Shown here one piece after another: positions 9,410 to 18,370 of a stretch of DNA of 64,000 nucleotides. This DNA is from CAYRUD01 sp964427425 (lineage in GTDB: Bacteria > Chlamydiota > Chlamydiia > Chlamydiales > FEN-1388). Each line of letters starts with the position of its first letter. Within the stretch, counting starts at the first letter, position 1. A program made the position numbers and the translations under genes. Location: the NCBI GenBank assembly GCA_964427425.1, contig CAYRUD010000011.1, positions 62,001 to 126,000 of the forward strand. The letters are read 5' to 3'. The notes beneath the pieces were generated by a model. It was not told where the DNA came from, ran no database searches, and saw nothing but the letters and a program-made list of their open reading frames with translations.

Positions 9410-10477
9410 TTATGAATTCTCTTTGATTGAGTTTCTTGTAGAAGAAGGCGCCCAGAAACGGACAGTGTCGCCCTCTTTTACCTCAATTGCATCGATGATC
9501 TCTTTTTCAAGTAAGAGTCCTATTTCATCTCCACTTTGAGAGACTTGTATAAGGCCCTTTGTTGCCTTAAACGACTTATGAGGACCTGTTGCAACATAGC
9601 CCAAGGTTGAGTAAGAGCCTGCGGCGGGGAGCGCTCCTAGAACAACAGCTCGTTGACTTTCAGCAAAAGGCGTTATAGCTTGCTTCTTGGCAATAAGCTT
9701 AGGGCCACCATCGAAGATGTCGTACTCATTTGAAATTGAGAACCCAATCGTTTTTAAAAGATGTAGCGCTCTTTCGGTATCTTCATGAGGTGTTCCAAGG
9801 GCATGTCTTGCCGCGGTAGGCAGCATATCAAGATAAAGTGGATATGACGGGAGAAGCTTCTGCGCTAAAGAAGGAAAGGGAGCGAACTGCTTCAATGCCT
9901 CGATATATGAGAGGCGGAAAAAATACCTGCCTACACCTTCATAAAATGGGCAGAAGCCATCTTTATGGATAACCCCTCTAAGCTCAGCGATGATATGATC
10001 AGTAAATCGTGTCGGATGATTCGCCATATAGAGAAATCGGCCTAGCGACAGAAGTGATCCTATTCCTTTCCCTCTATGTGATTCATCGAGAAAGAGGCTG
10101 CAGACTTCTGTAGGGCCATGAACATATGAGACGGTAGAGAGGAGATTGAGAGTATATGAGAGTCTTAACGGAGGAATAGTGTGCTCTTCTGATGTTTTCA
10201 TGAAAAAGAGCGCTGGATGCTGAGGAGTTCCAGTTGTTGCCTTTACTCCTGAGAGCCCAACTCTTTTTTTTGTCTTCGTGTCCTCAAGTATGAAGAGATA
10301 GAACTCATCATGAACCGCTTTGAGCTTTTTTTCGAATGATGCGATAGAGAGGTGTATTTTCTCTTTAGTGGAGGAAGTATCATAAGGAAGGTTTGTGATG
10401 CCTTTATGAGCTTGTGTTAAGAGGTGTTGTAGTGGCTCTATGTCATCTAATTGTGCTTCTCGGAGGATGTATGGCAT
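9410..10477 (-). CDS. astA: Arginine N-succinyltransferase (AstA)
   Basis: First, committing step of the pathway: transfer of succinyl from succinyl-CoA to the alpha-amino group of arginine. I take the ATG at 10477 (MPYILREAQ), giving 355 residues, the normal AstA length. The frame runs 53 codons further upstream, but that stretch overlaps the end of the aminotransferase gene and does not look like AstA. The N-terminal half is a GNAT-like acyl-CoA domain with VCSLFLDESHRGKGIGSLL. AstA hallmarks follow: the GVIHKDGFCPFYEGVGRYFF stretch and DIFDGGPKL. It lies 28 bases downstream of the aminotransferase gene and 26 bases upstream of astD, so all are probably one transcript. Confidence 0.95.
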   Translation of the reverse strand: MPYILREAQLDDIEPLQHLLTQAHKGITNLPYDTSSTKEKIHLSIASFEKKLKAVHDEFYLFILEDTKTKKRVGLSGVKATTGTPQHPALFFMKTSEEHTIPPLRLSYTLNLLSTVSYVHGPTEVCSLFLDESHRGKGIGSLLSLGRFLYMANHPTRFTDHIIAELRGVIHKDGFCPFYEGVGRYFFRLSYIEALKQFAPFPSLAQKLLPSYPLYLDMLPTAARHALGTPHEDTERALHLLKTIGFSISNEYDIFDGGPKLIAKKQAITPFAESQRAVVLGALPAAGSYSTLGYVATGPHKSFKATKGLIQVSQSGDEIGLLLEKEIIDAIEVKEGDTVRFWAPSSTRNSIKENS

Positions 10478-10505
10478 ATTAACCCGCTCTTTGATCAATC
10501 TCTTT

Positions 10506-11954
10506 TTAGAATCTCTCTCTTTCTTGAAGAGTTTTAGAAATAATTTCAATCGCTTCGTCAAGATGCGATTCATCAATGACTCCAATTGGGAGGAGAAAGC
10601 GAATTTTTGTAGGATTTGATCCGCAAACAAAGCCAATTAATCCGTTTTCAAAAAGTCTTTTTGCAAAAGCTGTTGTTTTCTTCTCATCGCCATCAAAAAG
10701 AGTTATCGATACCATAGATCCAATGCCCCATGGACCTTTGATCTTATTTTCGGATGATATCGAGAGATTTTCGAGTTTCTGAGAAAATAAGCGGAAACTT
10801 TCCTCGATTTTGCCTTTGGCCCCGAAATGGGTATCATTGATAGCTTTCTGAATACCCCATAATGCCGCGTGAAACGCAGTTGAACTTCCAGTAAATGTCT
10901 GGCTGATAAGTCCAGGTTGCGGTTTTAAGTGAGATCTAAAGAGGGTTGCGGATACTTGAGAGACTTTTCCAATTGTTATGACATCAACCATGTCGAGAAT
11001 TTGAAATGTAGAGGATGCGAAGAGCTCTTTCGTTCTGCTGAACGTTTGAACCTCGTCAATCCAAATATAGAGGCCTTTCTCTTTTAAGAAGGTGATAAGC
11101 TTTTTAAAGTACTCTGCGTTGCCAACTCGAAAGCCACCTTCTCCTTGGATGAGCTCTCCTACAAAGCAAGCGTGCATATCTGGATAACGCTTCAAGTGAT
11201 TTTGAACTGCGTCAATTGTCCTTTGAACTGACTTCTCGACGCCAAGAGACTCATCGAAAAATGGAATGTAATCGACATGGAGAAGAAGCGGAAGGCCTTT
11301 TCTATATGCTGCTTTGTCTGTGATCTGTGAGAGAGCTATAGTTCTCCCTGCAAATGAGCTTTCAAAAGCAAGGACTCGATTTTTGGGAAATGCTTTTTGA
11401 AAAAGAAGCTTCAGCGCATTTTCACAAGCCATGGCGCCAGATGTTGAGAAAAAGCAGTGATCTAGACTTGAAAGTGTTGTAAGGAGTGAGGCTAACTCAA
11501 AACTTACTCGAGACTGCTGCAGATTTCCCTGCATGACGGTATCTTCAAAGAAAGTTGAGATTGCTAAGATTGTTTGAAGCTCTGGGTGACTGTGTCCCCA
11601 GTAATGTGCGCCAATTCCTGAGATAAAATCGAGTTTGATACTCCCGTCTTCAAGAAGAACGTATGGGCCATTGCCAATGCCCGATCCGATGTATGGATAA
11701 AAGAGGGGTGTTCCTCTCAGCTCCTCATACGTTCTTGTAAGAGACTCATATTCTTTTTTCTTCTCTTCTGTAGGCTCTCTTACTCTTTGAATCTTTGAAT
11801 TCATTTCAGAAGTAAGAGATGCGCCGATTTCTTTCAGCATGAGAAAGAGAGGATGATTTCTCATCTTTTCATGAATGAGATCGCTCTCCAATGAATACGA
11901 GGTTTTTCTTAAACCGTTTTCTTGAAAATCTGGAGATGTTTCTTTCTTGTTCAT
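10506..11954 (-). CDS. Class III PLP aminotransferase, probable succinylornithine transaminase
   Basis: This is a pyridoxal-phosphate enzyme of the class III (omega-amino acid) fold. Lys330 in TIGKVSQVSA is the predicted Schiff-base lysine. Asp300 and Gln303 in IDEVQTFSRT contact PLP, and STSGAMACENALK forms the phosphate-binding turn. At 482 residues it is about 75 longer than AstC/ArgD, because of an N-terminal extension of some 80 residues. It does not look like a standard AstC; the layout is closer to lysine 6-aminotransferase-type enzymes. Its place between the M20 hydrolase (9 bases upstream) and astA (28 bases downstream) suggests it performs the third step, N-succinylornithine plus 2-oxoglutarate to the semialdehyde plus glutamate. 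That function is inferred from context; ornithine or lysine could also be substrates. Confidence 0.8.
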   Translation of the reverse strand: MNKKETSPDFQENGLRKTSYSLESDLIHEKMRNHPLFLMLKEIGASLTSEMNSKIQRVREPTEEKKKEYESLTRTYEELRGTPLFYPYIGSGIGNGPYVLLEDGSIKLDFISGIGAHYWGHSHPELQTILAISTFFEDTVMQGNLQQSRVSFELASLLTTLSSLDHCFFSTSGAMACENALKLLFQKAFPKNRVLAFESSFAGRTIALSQITDKAAYRKGLPLLLHVDYIPFFDESLGVEKSVQRTIDAVQNHLKRYPDMHACFVGELIQGEGGFRVGNAEYFKKLITFLKEKGLYIWIDEVQTFSRTKELFASSTFQILDMVDVITIGKVSQVSATLFRSHLKPQPGLISQTFTGSSTAFHAALWGIQKAINDTHFGAKGKIEESFRLFSQKLENLSISSENKIKGPWGIGSMVSITLFDGDEKKTTAFAKRLFENGLIGFVCGSNPTKIRFLLPIGVIDESHLDEAIEIISKTLQERERF

Positions 11955-11963
11955 TGGTTTGCA

Positions 11964-13331
11964 TCAATCCTTACTTTCTGAAAGAGAATGATATGGAGAC
12001 GAATAAAATTCTTTTTCTGACCCATCGGTTTCTTTGTAAGCAACAGGAGGAATGATTGAAAGAGAAGAGTCACAAGAAAGGGTGGCGATAAAGGATGCGA
12101 GTTGACGTATCCGAGTTGGGATCGTCTCAATCTCGCACCATTCTTCGCTTGTATGAAGGCCTCCTCCAGTTACTCCCATGCCATCGAGACATGGAAGTCC
12201 ATACCACTCAAGAATATTCCCATCAGAGACTCCGCCACTTCTTGACCACTCAATTGGAGTTGTAGGGGCTTGGGTGAGATCTCGAGATGATGTCTCAAAG
12301 AGGGTGTGAAGTCTTTTGTGGAGTTCATTTGGTATTTTGGGTGGTCGAAAACTCTCGGTGTGAATTGAGTAGGAGATTCCGTCTCGCGATCTATCTTGTA
12401 TCAGACGTAAAAGAGTATGATACAGAGAGCGGATATCATCCATTGACTGTGAGCGAATGTTAATGGAGGCGGATGCTCGATCGGGAACAATATTAGCGGC
12501 TTCACCACCAATGAGCTCTGCGATCGTAAGAGTTGTTTTCGCTTGAGTTTCTTTTCCATGAGATAATGAGAGAAAGATCTCATCGAGATGAAAGAGAATA
12601 TCAATGAGCGCGGTAAGAGCATTTCTTCCAGACCAATAATCTCGCCCAGCGTGTGCTTTTTTACCAGTTGTCGTTAAAAAGAGGGTTAACGATCCAGGCC
12701 TTTCTTGGACGAAAGCGCCTGAGAGGAGAGTCGGCTCTAAGATAATCCCTAACGCTCGCTTTCCCTCAATATCTCGGATTAGATTTTTAAAGAATGATCG
12801 AGAAAGGGGAGATCCTATCTCTTCATCAGGGGTAATAACTGCTTTCCAGCCAATTGAATCTTTGATTGATGAAGGAAACGACTCAATGAGACGGATCGTC
12901 TCTTTCATGATAAGGAGTCCTCCCTTCATATCGCTTACTCCTGGTCCCTTGAGAGTCTTCGTGTCAATCATCTGAGTGTGTGTAAAACCAGATGTTGGAT
13001 GAAAGACTGTGTCATAGTGTCCAGAAAAGATAATTTGCAGAGGAGCGCTTGTCCTCTTCTCGGCGAGGAGGATGGAAGTGGGAGGGATTGAAGATTCAGT
13101 AGATCTGCCAAGAGAGGCTTTTGTAAGAGGGGGAAGTGAAACAGTCTCGACAGAATCACTCAGCTGAGAGAAGGCCTCTTTGAGGTGGCGGCACATCTCA
13201 TCGAGCCCGGGCTTATTGGAATAATGGGTGTTAATCTCACTCCACGATATCAGCTCCTGTGTGAGTCTCTCAGTAGAAAGCGCAAAGGAATTGATTATGC
13301 GGAGTGCTTCTTGAATGTGAGAGCCTGCCAT
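11964..13331 (-). CDS. M20 family metallohydrolase, possible succinylglutamate desuccinylase substitute
   Basis: This is a zinc-dependent amidohydrolase/carboxypeptidase of the M20 (ArgE/DapE/CPG2) family. The metal and catalytic residues are in order: His105 and Asp107 in FSGHYDTV, Asp134 in GVSDMKGG, Glu170-Glu171 in TPDEEIGS, Glu199 in ILEPTL, and a C-terminal His in GGGLHTSEEW. A dimerisation insert with KAHAGRD lies in the middle. No AstE (M14-type) is present in the window, and this gene is embedded in the ast operon, 9 bases before the aminotransferase gene. M20 enzymes of the CPG2 type release glutamate from N-acyl-glutamates, so it could supply the fifth step, N-succinylglutamate to succinate and glutamate. 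That is inference; an acylornithine or dipeptide substrate is also possible. Confidence 0.85.
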   Translation of the reverse strand: MAGSHIQEALRIINSFALSTERLTQELISWSEINTHYSNKPGLDEMCRHLKEAFSQLSDSVETVSLPPLTKASLGRSTESSIPPTSILLAEKRTSAPLQIIFSGHYDTVFHPTSGFTHTQMIDTKTLKGPGVSDMKGGLLIMKETIRLIESFPSSIKDSIGWKAVITPDEEIGSPLSRSFFKNLIRDIEGKRALGIILEPTLLSGAFVQERPGSLTLFLTTTGKKAHAGRDYWSGRNALTALIDILFHLDEIFLSLSHGKETQAKTTLTIAELIGGEAANIVPDRASASINIRSQSMDDIRSLYHTLLRLIQDRSRDGISYSIHTESFRPPKIPNELHKRLHTLFETSSRDLTQAPTTPIEWSRSGGVSDGNILEWYGLPCLDGMGVTGGGLHTSEEWCEIETIPTRIRQLASFIATLSCDSSLSIIPPVAYKETDGSEKEFYSSPYHSLSESKD

Positions 13332-13449
13332 GAATAAATACCTTGGATTACACTCAGTAAAAGATTGTCTTTTACCATAAATATCTTTTTATGAAAGACA
13401 AACAGAGTGTAGCTCTTCTCAGTATCGAAGATCTTTATACTAGGTGCTC

Positions 13450-14076
13450 TCAGGAGTTGAAGATGACTTCTGGGTGTGATCGTTGAATTCGAGCGCTCAG
13501 TTCCTCATTTGATGAGATGAGCTCCTTCATCGGGTGGTCATTATGAAGCTGATTATTTTTGTAGTGCTGGATGGCGGATCCGATGAACTCAATGCCTTTG
13601 ATTTCTTGAGAGGGGTTTAAGAGGGACTCATTGATCCACTGAGCGCCCTCAGAAAGAGTCTCTACAATCTTATCACTTAATGACTCAACAAATGGATGTA
13701 TAAAGTTCTGAACCGGGACATTTAAGATTGTGGTATGCTCTTTGTTGTAATGGGTGTTCTTCGGAGCCCATGTTATGACAGGAATCTTATTGATTTTAGC
13801 CCACATCATCTCGGCTCCTACTCCGAGCCCCCTTCGATCGCGAGCGTCGACAAAGACAAAGTTGCTGCTAAATACTTGAAGCATATCTCTGCCAAAGACA
13901 GATAATTGATCTGACAAGTCGTCTGCTCGAAAAGCTGGATTGAGAAAAGATACCTCATATCCTTTAAGGCTCTTTCGAATGAAATCTATATCTTCTTTCG
14001 TCCAATAAGTCTCCTCAGATCGTTCATGGCCTTTCTTGATAGTTCCTGCAAGGTAGATTGATATCTTTCGGCTCAT
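13450..14076 (-). CDS. Nucleoside 2-deoxyribosyltransferase-like protein
   Basis: The product has the flavodoxin-like nucleoside 2-deoxyribosyltransferase fold signature: ISIYLAGTIKKG at the N-terminus, FLNPAFRADD, then FVDARDRRGLGVGAEMMWA, where the Glu of GAEM is the usual nucleophile. I choose the ATG at 14076 because GAGAG lies 6 bases before it; an upstream in-frame ATG at 14109 has no ribosome site. The C-terminal ~80 residues (after IHPFVESL) are extra and unassigned. Members of this superfamily transfer or hydrolyse deoxyribose on nucleosides, but many are uncharacterised and act on other N-glycosides. It lies 118 bases upstream of the M20 gene on the same strand, so it may head the ast operon or be separately transcribed. 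Its link to arginine catabolism is unclear. Confidence 0.7.
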   Translation of the reverse strand: MSRKISIYLAGTIKKGHERSEETYWTKEDIDFIRKSLKGYEVSFLNPAFRADDLSDQLSVFGRDMLQVFSSNFVFVDARDRRGLGVGAEMMWAKINKIPVITWAPKNTHYNKEHTTILNVPVQNFIHPFVESLSDKIVETLSEGAQWINESLLNPSQEIKGIEFIGSAIQHYKNNQLHNDHPMKELISSNEELSARIQRSHPEVIFNS

Positions 14077-14457
14077 ATGTGCTCTCTCTTTGTCTTTTGT
14101 AGTACTCATATTAACGCAGCATAATATGTATGCTCTAAAAGTCGAGGAGTTGCAAGAAAAGAAGAGCTAAAATGACAGGTGAGTGAGAGGAGGATAATAT
14201 AATCCCTTTACACTATTGCTTGGCAAATGTTTCTTTTAGGAAATATGCTCTTGGCAACAAATATGGAGTTAAGTAAGGTCCCGGTGAAAGAGATGCTTGG
14301 CCTCTCGCTGAAATACTGGGCTCAGAAAGTCATTAAATGCCTTTTAGGCTAGTCTAGGGTTGTTTAATTGAGTTTGGATATATGCGGGGTTTTTCTAACT
14401 TTAACGTTTCCTTTGTGTAAGGGGACATTTTTCTAAGGAATACTTAGAAGATAAGGG
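14077..14457. other. Intergenic region between divergent genes
   Basis: A 381-base gap separating the minus-strand ast operon from plus-strand genes. It should contain the promoter for the operon. I see one small plus-strand frame (14245-14352, listed separately) and no recognisable RNA gene. Confidence 0.5.
14245..14352 (+). CDS. Possible 35-aa small protein
   Basis: An ATG preceded by TTTAGGAAAT opens a 35-codon frame ending in TAG. The peptide is basic with alternating hydrophobic residues (KVPVKEMLGLSLKYWAQKV) and could form an amphipathic helix. The AGGA is only 3 bases from the ATG, which is close for a ribosome site. No homology is claimed; it may be chance. Confidence 0.2.
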   Translation: MLLATNMELSKVPVKEMLGLSLKYWAQKVIKCLLG

Positions 14458-14820
14458 TTGCCGGGCAGTTTCTTACAAACAATGCATACCCCCTGGGTTA
14501 TCATGGAATGCCAAACTCTCACTACCGGTTCGCCTAAACGGATTAAACTCTCATCAACTGCAGCTATGAAAGAGGTGTCTTCTGGAGTAGAACAAGCTTC
14601 AAAAACTGAGGATGTGCATAGTACAGTGCGATCACTTCTCGCTGAAGATCATGTTGGGTATGTGCTTGTAACCTGTAAAAAGGCAAAAGGACGAGGATCC
14701 CGCCAGGGGGAAATGGAAGTTCAGATATCAGTCCATGGCGACCCGCTTTTGACTTCCTATCTGGCTGATAGTGCTCAAAACTTCGTTGATCAGAATATTT
14801 CATTAGAAGATGAAGAATAA
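14458..14820 (+). CDS. Small hypothetical protein
   Basis: A 120-codon frame starting at TTG (14458) directly after AGAAGATAAGGG, or alternatively at ATG 14482 or 14502. The product is soluble and polar, with KKAKGRGSRQGEMEVQIS in the middle and an acidic tail (SLEDEE). I do not recognise a family. There is no signal peptide and no membrane segment. The next gene on the same strand starts 143 bases later. A long minus-strand frame overlaps it, but that frame's codon content looks less convincing. Whether it is translated is uncertain. Confidence 0.45.
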   Translation: MPGSFLQTMHTPWVIMECQTLTTGSPKRIKLSSTAAMKEVSSGVEQASKTEDVHSTVRSLLAEDHVGYVLVTCKKAKGRGSRQGEMEVQISVHGDPLLTSYLADSAQNFVDQNISLEDEE

Positions 14821-14963
14821 TCAACAAACTTCATCATCTTCAGTTATTTCATCTCTTGCAATGAGAAGTCGTTTCATCGGCTTCTCAAAGGCAATTCGTT
14901 CCTCCGTCTACAAACTTACCTTATATGATCATTATTACGCGTGTAACAGGGGTGTTCTGATCC

Positions 14964-15716
14964 GTGGTATCGAATGATTTGCAGGGTTTATTAGAAGCTC
15001 TTTCATTATCTCAGAAGAGGGCTAAGCTATCTGTTGAGGAGTATGTTAAGCCTTCAGAGTTGCACACGAAAGAAAAAGAGGAGATCCTTGAGTGGATTCG
15101 AAGGGTCGTAGATCTTTCGCTCCATGCTCCATCTCACGGCAACTTTCAGCCTACAAGAGTAATTATTGTCTCACACGCTCAAACAAAAGAGCTTCTTTTT
15201 AAGGCGAGTTTTCAAGATCGATCTATTTTAGATTCCCTGTGCACTGTTGTCATCCTCTCAGATAGAAGCTTTGTAAAGAGACGAGCTCGGGATATTATTG
15301 AAGATGATTACGCAAAAAGTGCAATAAGTGAAAAAGAGGCTAAAGCGCTTCGTCTGTTACTTGATATGGGCTTTTCTTCTGCACCTTTTGGTCTTGGGGC
15401 TTTCTTTAAGAAGATTCTTATCCCATTCTTGAGCTCATTCGTAAAAGTTCCTGAAATTCCCATTGTCAATTACAGAAGTTGGTTATACAAACAGGCAGGA
15501 ATAATTGCAGGAGCATTATTACAATCTGTTCATCTGCATCCTAAATTGAGAGCGAAGGTCTGTGAGTGGTTTGACGAGAAGAGGGCTTTAAAGGCGCTTG
15601 GTATGTCGCCATCTGACTTTTATGTTCCATTTATTATTCCAGTAGGAATAGCGCGAAAAAGTTTTAAGAATGAGAGAACTACACTTGAATTTGATGAGCT
15701 TATTTCGTATGGATAA
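14964..15716 (+). CDS. Nitroreductase family protein
   Basis: This is an FMN-dependent oxidoreductase of the nitroreductase superfamily, 250 residues. The FMN phosphate/ribityl loop is recognisable as HAPSHGNFQPTRVIIV near residues 52-67 (family form APSxxNxQPW/TR). A C-terminal FIIPVGIARKS matches the conserved (I)GYP-like turn that closes the flavin site. The middle part contains the helical dimer segment. The GTG start at 14964 follows AGGGG by about 11 bases; the later ATG at 14973 encodes an isoleucine-containing alternative frame and is not in register. Substrate cannot be read from the sequence; quinones, nitro compounds or dihydropteridine are all possible for this family. It appears monocistronic. 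Confidence 0.8.
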   Translation: MVSNDLQGLLEALSLSQKRAKLSVEEYVKPSELHTKEKEEILEWIRRVVDLSLHAPSHGNFQPTRVIIVSHAQTKELLFKASFQDRSILDSLCTVVILSDRSFVKRRARDIIEDDYAKSAISEKEAKALRLLLDMGFSSAPFGLGAFFKKILIPFLSSFVKVPEIPIVNYRSWLYKQAGIIAGALLQSVHLHPKLRAKVCEWFDEKRALKALGMSPSDFYVPFIIPVGIARKSFKNERTTLEFDELISYG

Positions 15717-15986
15717 AGCTTTATGAAACATATTGCATTAGTACTTTCACTAAAAACCAATGCGATCATTTAAGTCCGCTCTAGTGAATTATCTGATGAA
15801 ATGTGTAGCATTTTATAATGATATCGTTTGTAGACAGGATAAAAAGAGTCTAGACAAAACTCATTTCGCTCTTTTTGGTCTTTCAATTGATATAACATCA
15901 AAGGTTAGGTTGTTTTATTAATTGCTTATGAGCCTGGGTTAACAGAGACTCATAGCGAAAAGTGTGATGTAAGAAGGTTTAAATTC

Positions 15987-17129
15987 ATGGTGCCAGCATC
16001 ATCAGAAAGTCAAAAATTGGCTTCAGACATTCAAATAGGTCATCATCCTTCATCTTCATTTGATGATAGGGGCTCATTCGGTGAACAAGAAATGGTTCGT
16101 GAAAGTCTGCCTTCTTTCATTTCTTCTCTTTTGTCCCAAAGCCAAGTTCCTCTTTATATTTTCCTGCTTTTATGGTGTGGAAGCCTATACTTCCAAAGTC
16201 TTACTGAGAACGCCTCTGAAAACGTAAGTGAGCTTTCATCTCTATTTCTTTTTTCATCGCTCTACTTTTTCTTCCGCGAGCTGTTTTTGAATGAGAGGTC
16301 TGTATCTTATGTAAAGTTATTTGGTCTCTTTTGCACATCACTCATCGTCTTGTTCATGTGGTCCGCTCCCTTGATAGGGGCTATGGCCTCTTTCGCGCTC
16401 CTTCTTTCAACAGCTTGGCATGCATACGGTGTATGCGATATAGATCATAAAGCTGCAGCACAAGCAGATAAACCCATTTCAGTTCAAGAATCCAGAAATT
16501 GTAAAGTATCTGAGTCGAAGACGCCTGAAAACGTACAGAGTAGTGTAGAGCCATCTTCTTTTCTGAAACAGATTTCACAGATTGAGAAAGAACGAGATGA
16601 GTTAAAATCCTCTCTTTTCACAACGCGTCAAGAACTTGCAAAAGCTTATGTACGAGTTCGAGAATTGGAGAGTAGAGAAGAGGAGCTTTTTTCTTCTAGC
16701 TCTGATGGAGCGGAAGCTCTCTCTTCAATCCATGAGGATGAGCATCAAGCAGATTGCTTAAAAAATACACTTGATGATACTGACGAAGAAATATCAAAAG
16801 ATGCCCATCGATTTCGTGCGAGATATGATCAACTGAAAGAGCAATTTCAAGAGCAAAGACAAGTGCTCGATGATACTCGAAAAGAGTTGTTTATTGTACA
16901 GGGAAGAGAGCTTGCTCTCTCTCATAAGCTTCAAGAGTATGATATTGTGGCGTCATATACGTCGCTCAATGAGATAGCGCAAGCGTTATCATCAGCTCAA
17001 AAGCTCGAGGGCTATGATGAAGCTCAAGAAAGTCTTTATCTTCAGAGTGTTGTCGACTCTTATGAGCATATCATTGAGAAGCTTCTTCAGGAAAATGAAG
17101 GGCTTAAGGCGCGGATCGTGAAGGCTTAA
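15987..17129 (+). CDS. Membrane protein with clustered hydrophobic segments and a coiled coil (Inc-like layout)
   Basis: The 380-residue product has a polar Ser-rich N-terminus (1-50). Three or four closely spaced hydrophobic helices follow, at about 55-71, 83-99 and 109-147. A soluble tail comes next, with a long predicted coiled coil from about 185 to 350 (ISQIEKERDELKSSL, FRARYDQLKEQFQEQ) and a C-terminal leucine-rich helix. There is no N-terminal signal peptide. Clustered membrane hairpins followed by cytosolic coiled coil is the layout of chlamydial inclusion-membrane proteins and of some other translocated membrane proteins, but it also fits an ordinary inner-membrane structural protein. 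The ATG has AGAAGG 9 bases upstream. The aldolase gene follows 75 bases later on the same strand. Confidence 0.7.
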   Translation: MVPASSESQKLASDIQIGHHPSSSFDDRGSFGEQEMVRESLPSFISSLLSQSQVPLYIFLLLWCGSLYFQSLTENASENVSELSSLFLFSSLYFFFRELFLNERSVSYVKLFGLFCTSLIVLFMWSAPLIGAMASFALLLSTAWHAYGVCDIDHKAAAQADKPISVQESRNCKVSESKTPENVQSSVEPSSFLKQISQIEKERDELKSSLFTTRQELAKAYVRVRELESREEELFSSSSDGAEALSSIHEDEHQADCLKNTLDDTDEEISKDAHRFRARYDQLKEQFQEQRQVLDDTRKELFIVQGRELALSHKLQEYDIVASYTSLNEIAQALSSAQKLEGYDEAQESLYLQSVVDSYEHIIEKLLQENEGLKARIVKA

Positions 17130-17204
17130 ACGATCGAGAAGTATATAATGTATGCTTGGATTATTTAGTTATTATTAACCTTTATTGAGAGCATTGAGTC
17201 ATAT

Positions 17205-18293
17205 ATGCCGCTAATTCCTCTTCGCCCTCTAATGGAGTATGCTAAGGCCCATACATTTGGTGTCGCAGCATTTAACGTGAACAATATGGAGCAGATCCAG
17301 GCGATTATGGAGGCTGCGGCCGAAATTGATGCTCCTGTGATTATTCAAGCAAGCAGAGGCGCTCGCTCATATACGAATGATCTTTTCTTAAAATATCTCA
17401 TGCAAGCGGCAGTTGAGCTCTATCCTCAAATTCCTGTTGTCCTTCACCAAGATCATGGAAATGGTCCTGAGACTTGTATTAGTGCCATTAAAAACGGCTT
17501 TACGAGCGTCATGATGGATGGCTCTCTATTTGAAGATGGAAAGTCACCCTCATCCTATGAATACAATGTCAACGTCACTCGCTACGTCGTTGATGTCGCT
17601 CACCGAATCGGTGTCTCTGTGGAAGGTGAGCTCGGGACATTAGGGTCTTTAGAACATATGTCAGCGGGAGACCTTGAAGATGGCCATGGAGCTTCCGGAA
17701 AGCTCACCCTCGATCAGCTGTTAACAGATCCTGATCAAGCTGTTGACTTCGTTAAGAAGACAGGTGTTGATGCCTTGGCTGTCGCAATTGGAACAAGTCA
17801 TGGAGCGTATAAATTTACGAAACAGCCTACGAAAGATGTGCTTATCATCGATCGTATCCTTGAGATTCATAGCCGCATCCCTGATTGTCATATTGTTATG
17901 CATGGCTCAAGCTCGGTTCCTCAAGAGTTATTAGAGACAGTAAATCGATATGGTGGGAAATTAAAGCAAGCTTGGGGAGTGCCAGTTTCTGAGATTCAAC
18001 GCGCTATAAAAGCTGGTGTTCGTAAAATCAATGTCGATACAGATGGCCGTCTTGCGGCAACGGGCGCAATTCGTAAATATTTTCACGAACATCCAGAAGA
18101 ATTTGATCCTCGCGGATATCTCAAAGAAGCTCGAAAAGCCATGAAAGATCTTTACAAGCAGCGCATGATTGACTTCGGTCAAGCAGGGCATGCTTCAAAG
18201 ATCCCATATACCACACTTGATATTGAGGCAAAGAAGTACCTGTCAGGAGCTTACGGAGAGAACGCTAAGCCTGCTCCGATTCAGCATGCATAG
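17205..18293 (+). CDS. fba: Class II fructose-1,6-bisphosphate aldolase
   Basis: Zinc-dependent glycolytic/gluconeogenic enzyme: fructose 1,6-bisphosphate to dihydroxyacetone phosphate and glyceraldehyde 3-phosphate. The 362-residue product has the full class II site: FGVAAFNVNN at the N-terminus, Asp83-His84 in LHQDHGNGPETC (catalytic Asp and Zn ligand), the Glu of VEGELGTLG, the Zn-binding His residues of GTSHGAYKF and VMHGSSSVPQE, and the phosphate loop KINVDTDGRLA. Length and motifs match the longer, Calvin-cycle-type (CbbA-like) class II subtype. It ends in a strong bidirectional terminator. With pfkA elsewhere in the window, this supports a functional upper glycolysis. Confidence 0.97.
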   Translation: MPLIPLRPLMEYAKAHTFGVAAFNVNNMEQIQAIMEAAAEIDAPVIIQASRGARSYTNDLFLKYLMQAAVELYPQIPVVLHQDHGNGPETCISAIKNGFTSVMMDGSLFEDGKSPSSYEYNVNVTRYVVDVAHRIGVSVEGELGTLGSLEHMSAGDLEDGHGASGKLTLDQLLTDPDQAVDFVKKTGVDALAVAIGTSHGAYKFTKQPTKDVLIIDRILEIHSRIPDCHIVMHGSSSVPQELLETVNRYGGKLKQAWGVPVSEIQRAIKAGVRKINVDTDGRLAATGAIRKYFHEHPEEFDPRGYLKEARKAMKDLYKQRMIDFGQAGHASKIPYTTLDIEAKKYLSGAYGENAKPAPIQHA

Positions 18294-18319
18294 TTTTTGC
18301 TTGTAGAAGAATATAGAAA

Positions 18320-18367
18320 ACCTTCCTCAAAGAGTCTTTGATAAGGCATTTTGAGGAAGGTCTTTTT
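18320..18367. terminator. Bidirectional terminator after fba
   Basis: A 12-bp stem (ACCTTCCTCAAA at 18320-18331 with TTTGAGGAAGGT at 18350-18361) is followed by CTTTTTA on the plus strand; the minus-strand side also reads into T residues. It lies between the convergent fba and phosphodiester glycosidase-like genes. Confidence 0.9.
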
Positions 18368-18370
18368 ATT

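Noticed and set aside
10478..10636. N-terminal extension of AstA (53 codons upstream)
   Set aside because: It overlaps the aminotransferase gene in another frame and the AstA family starts at the MPYILRE Met.
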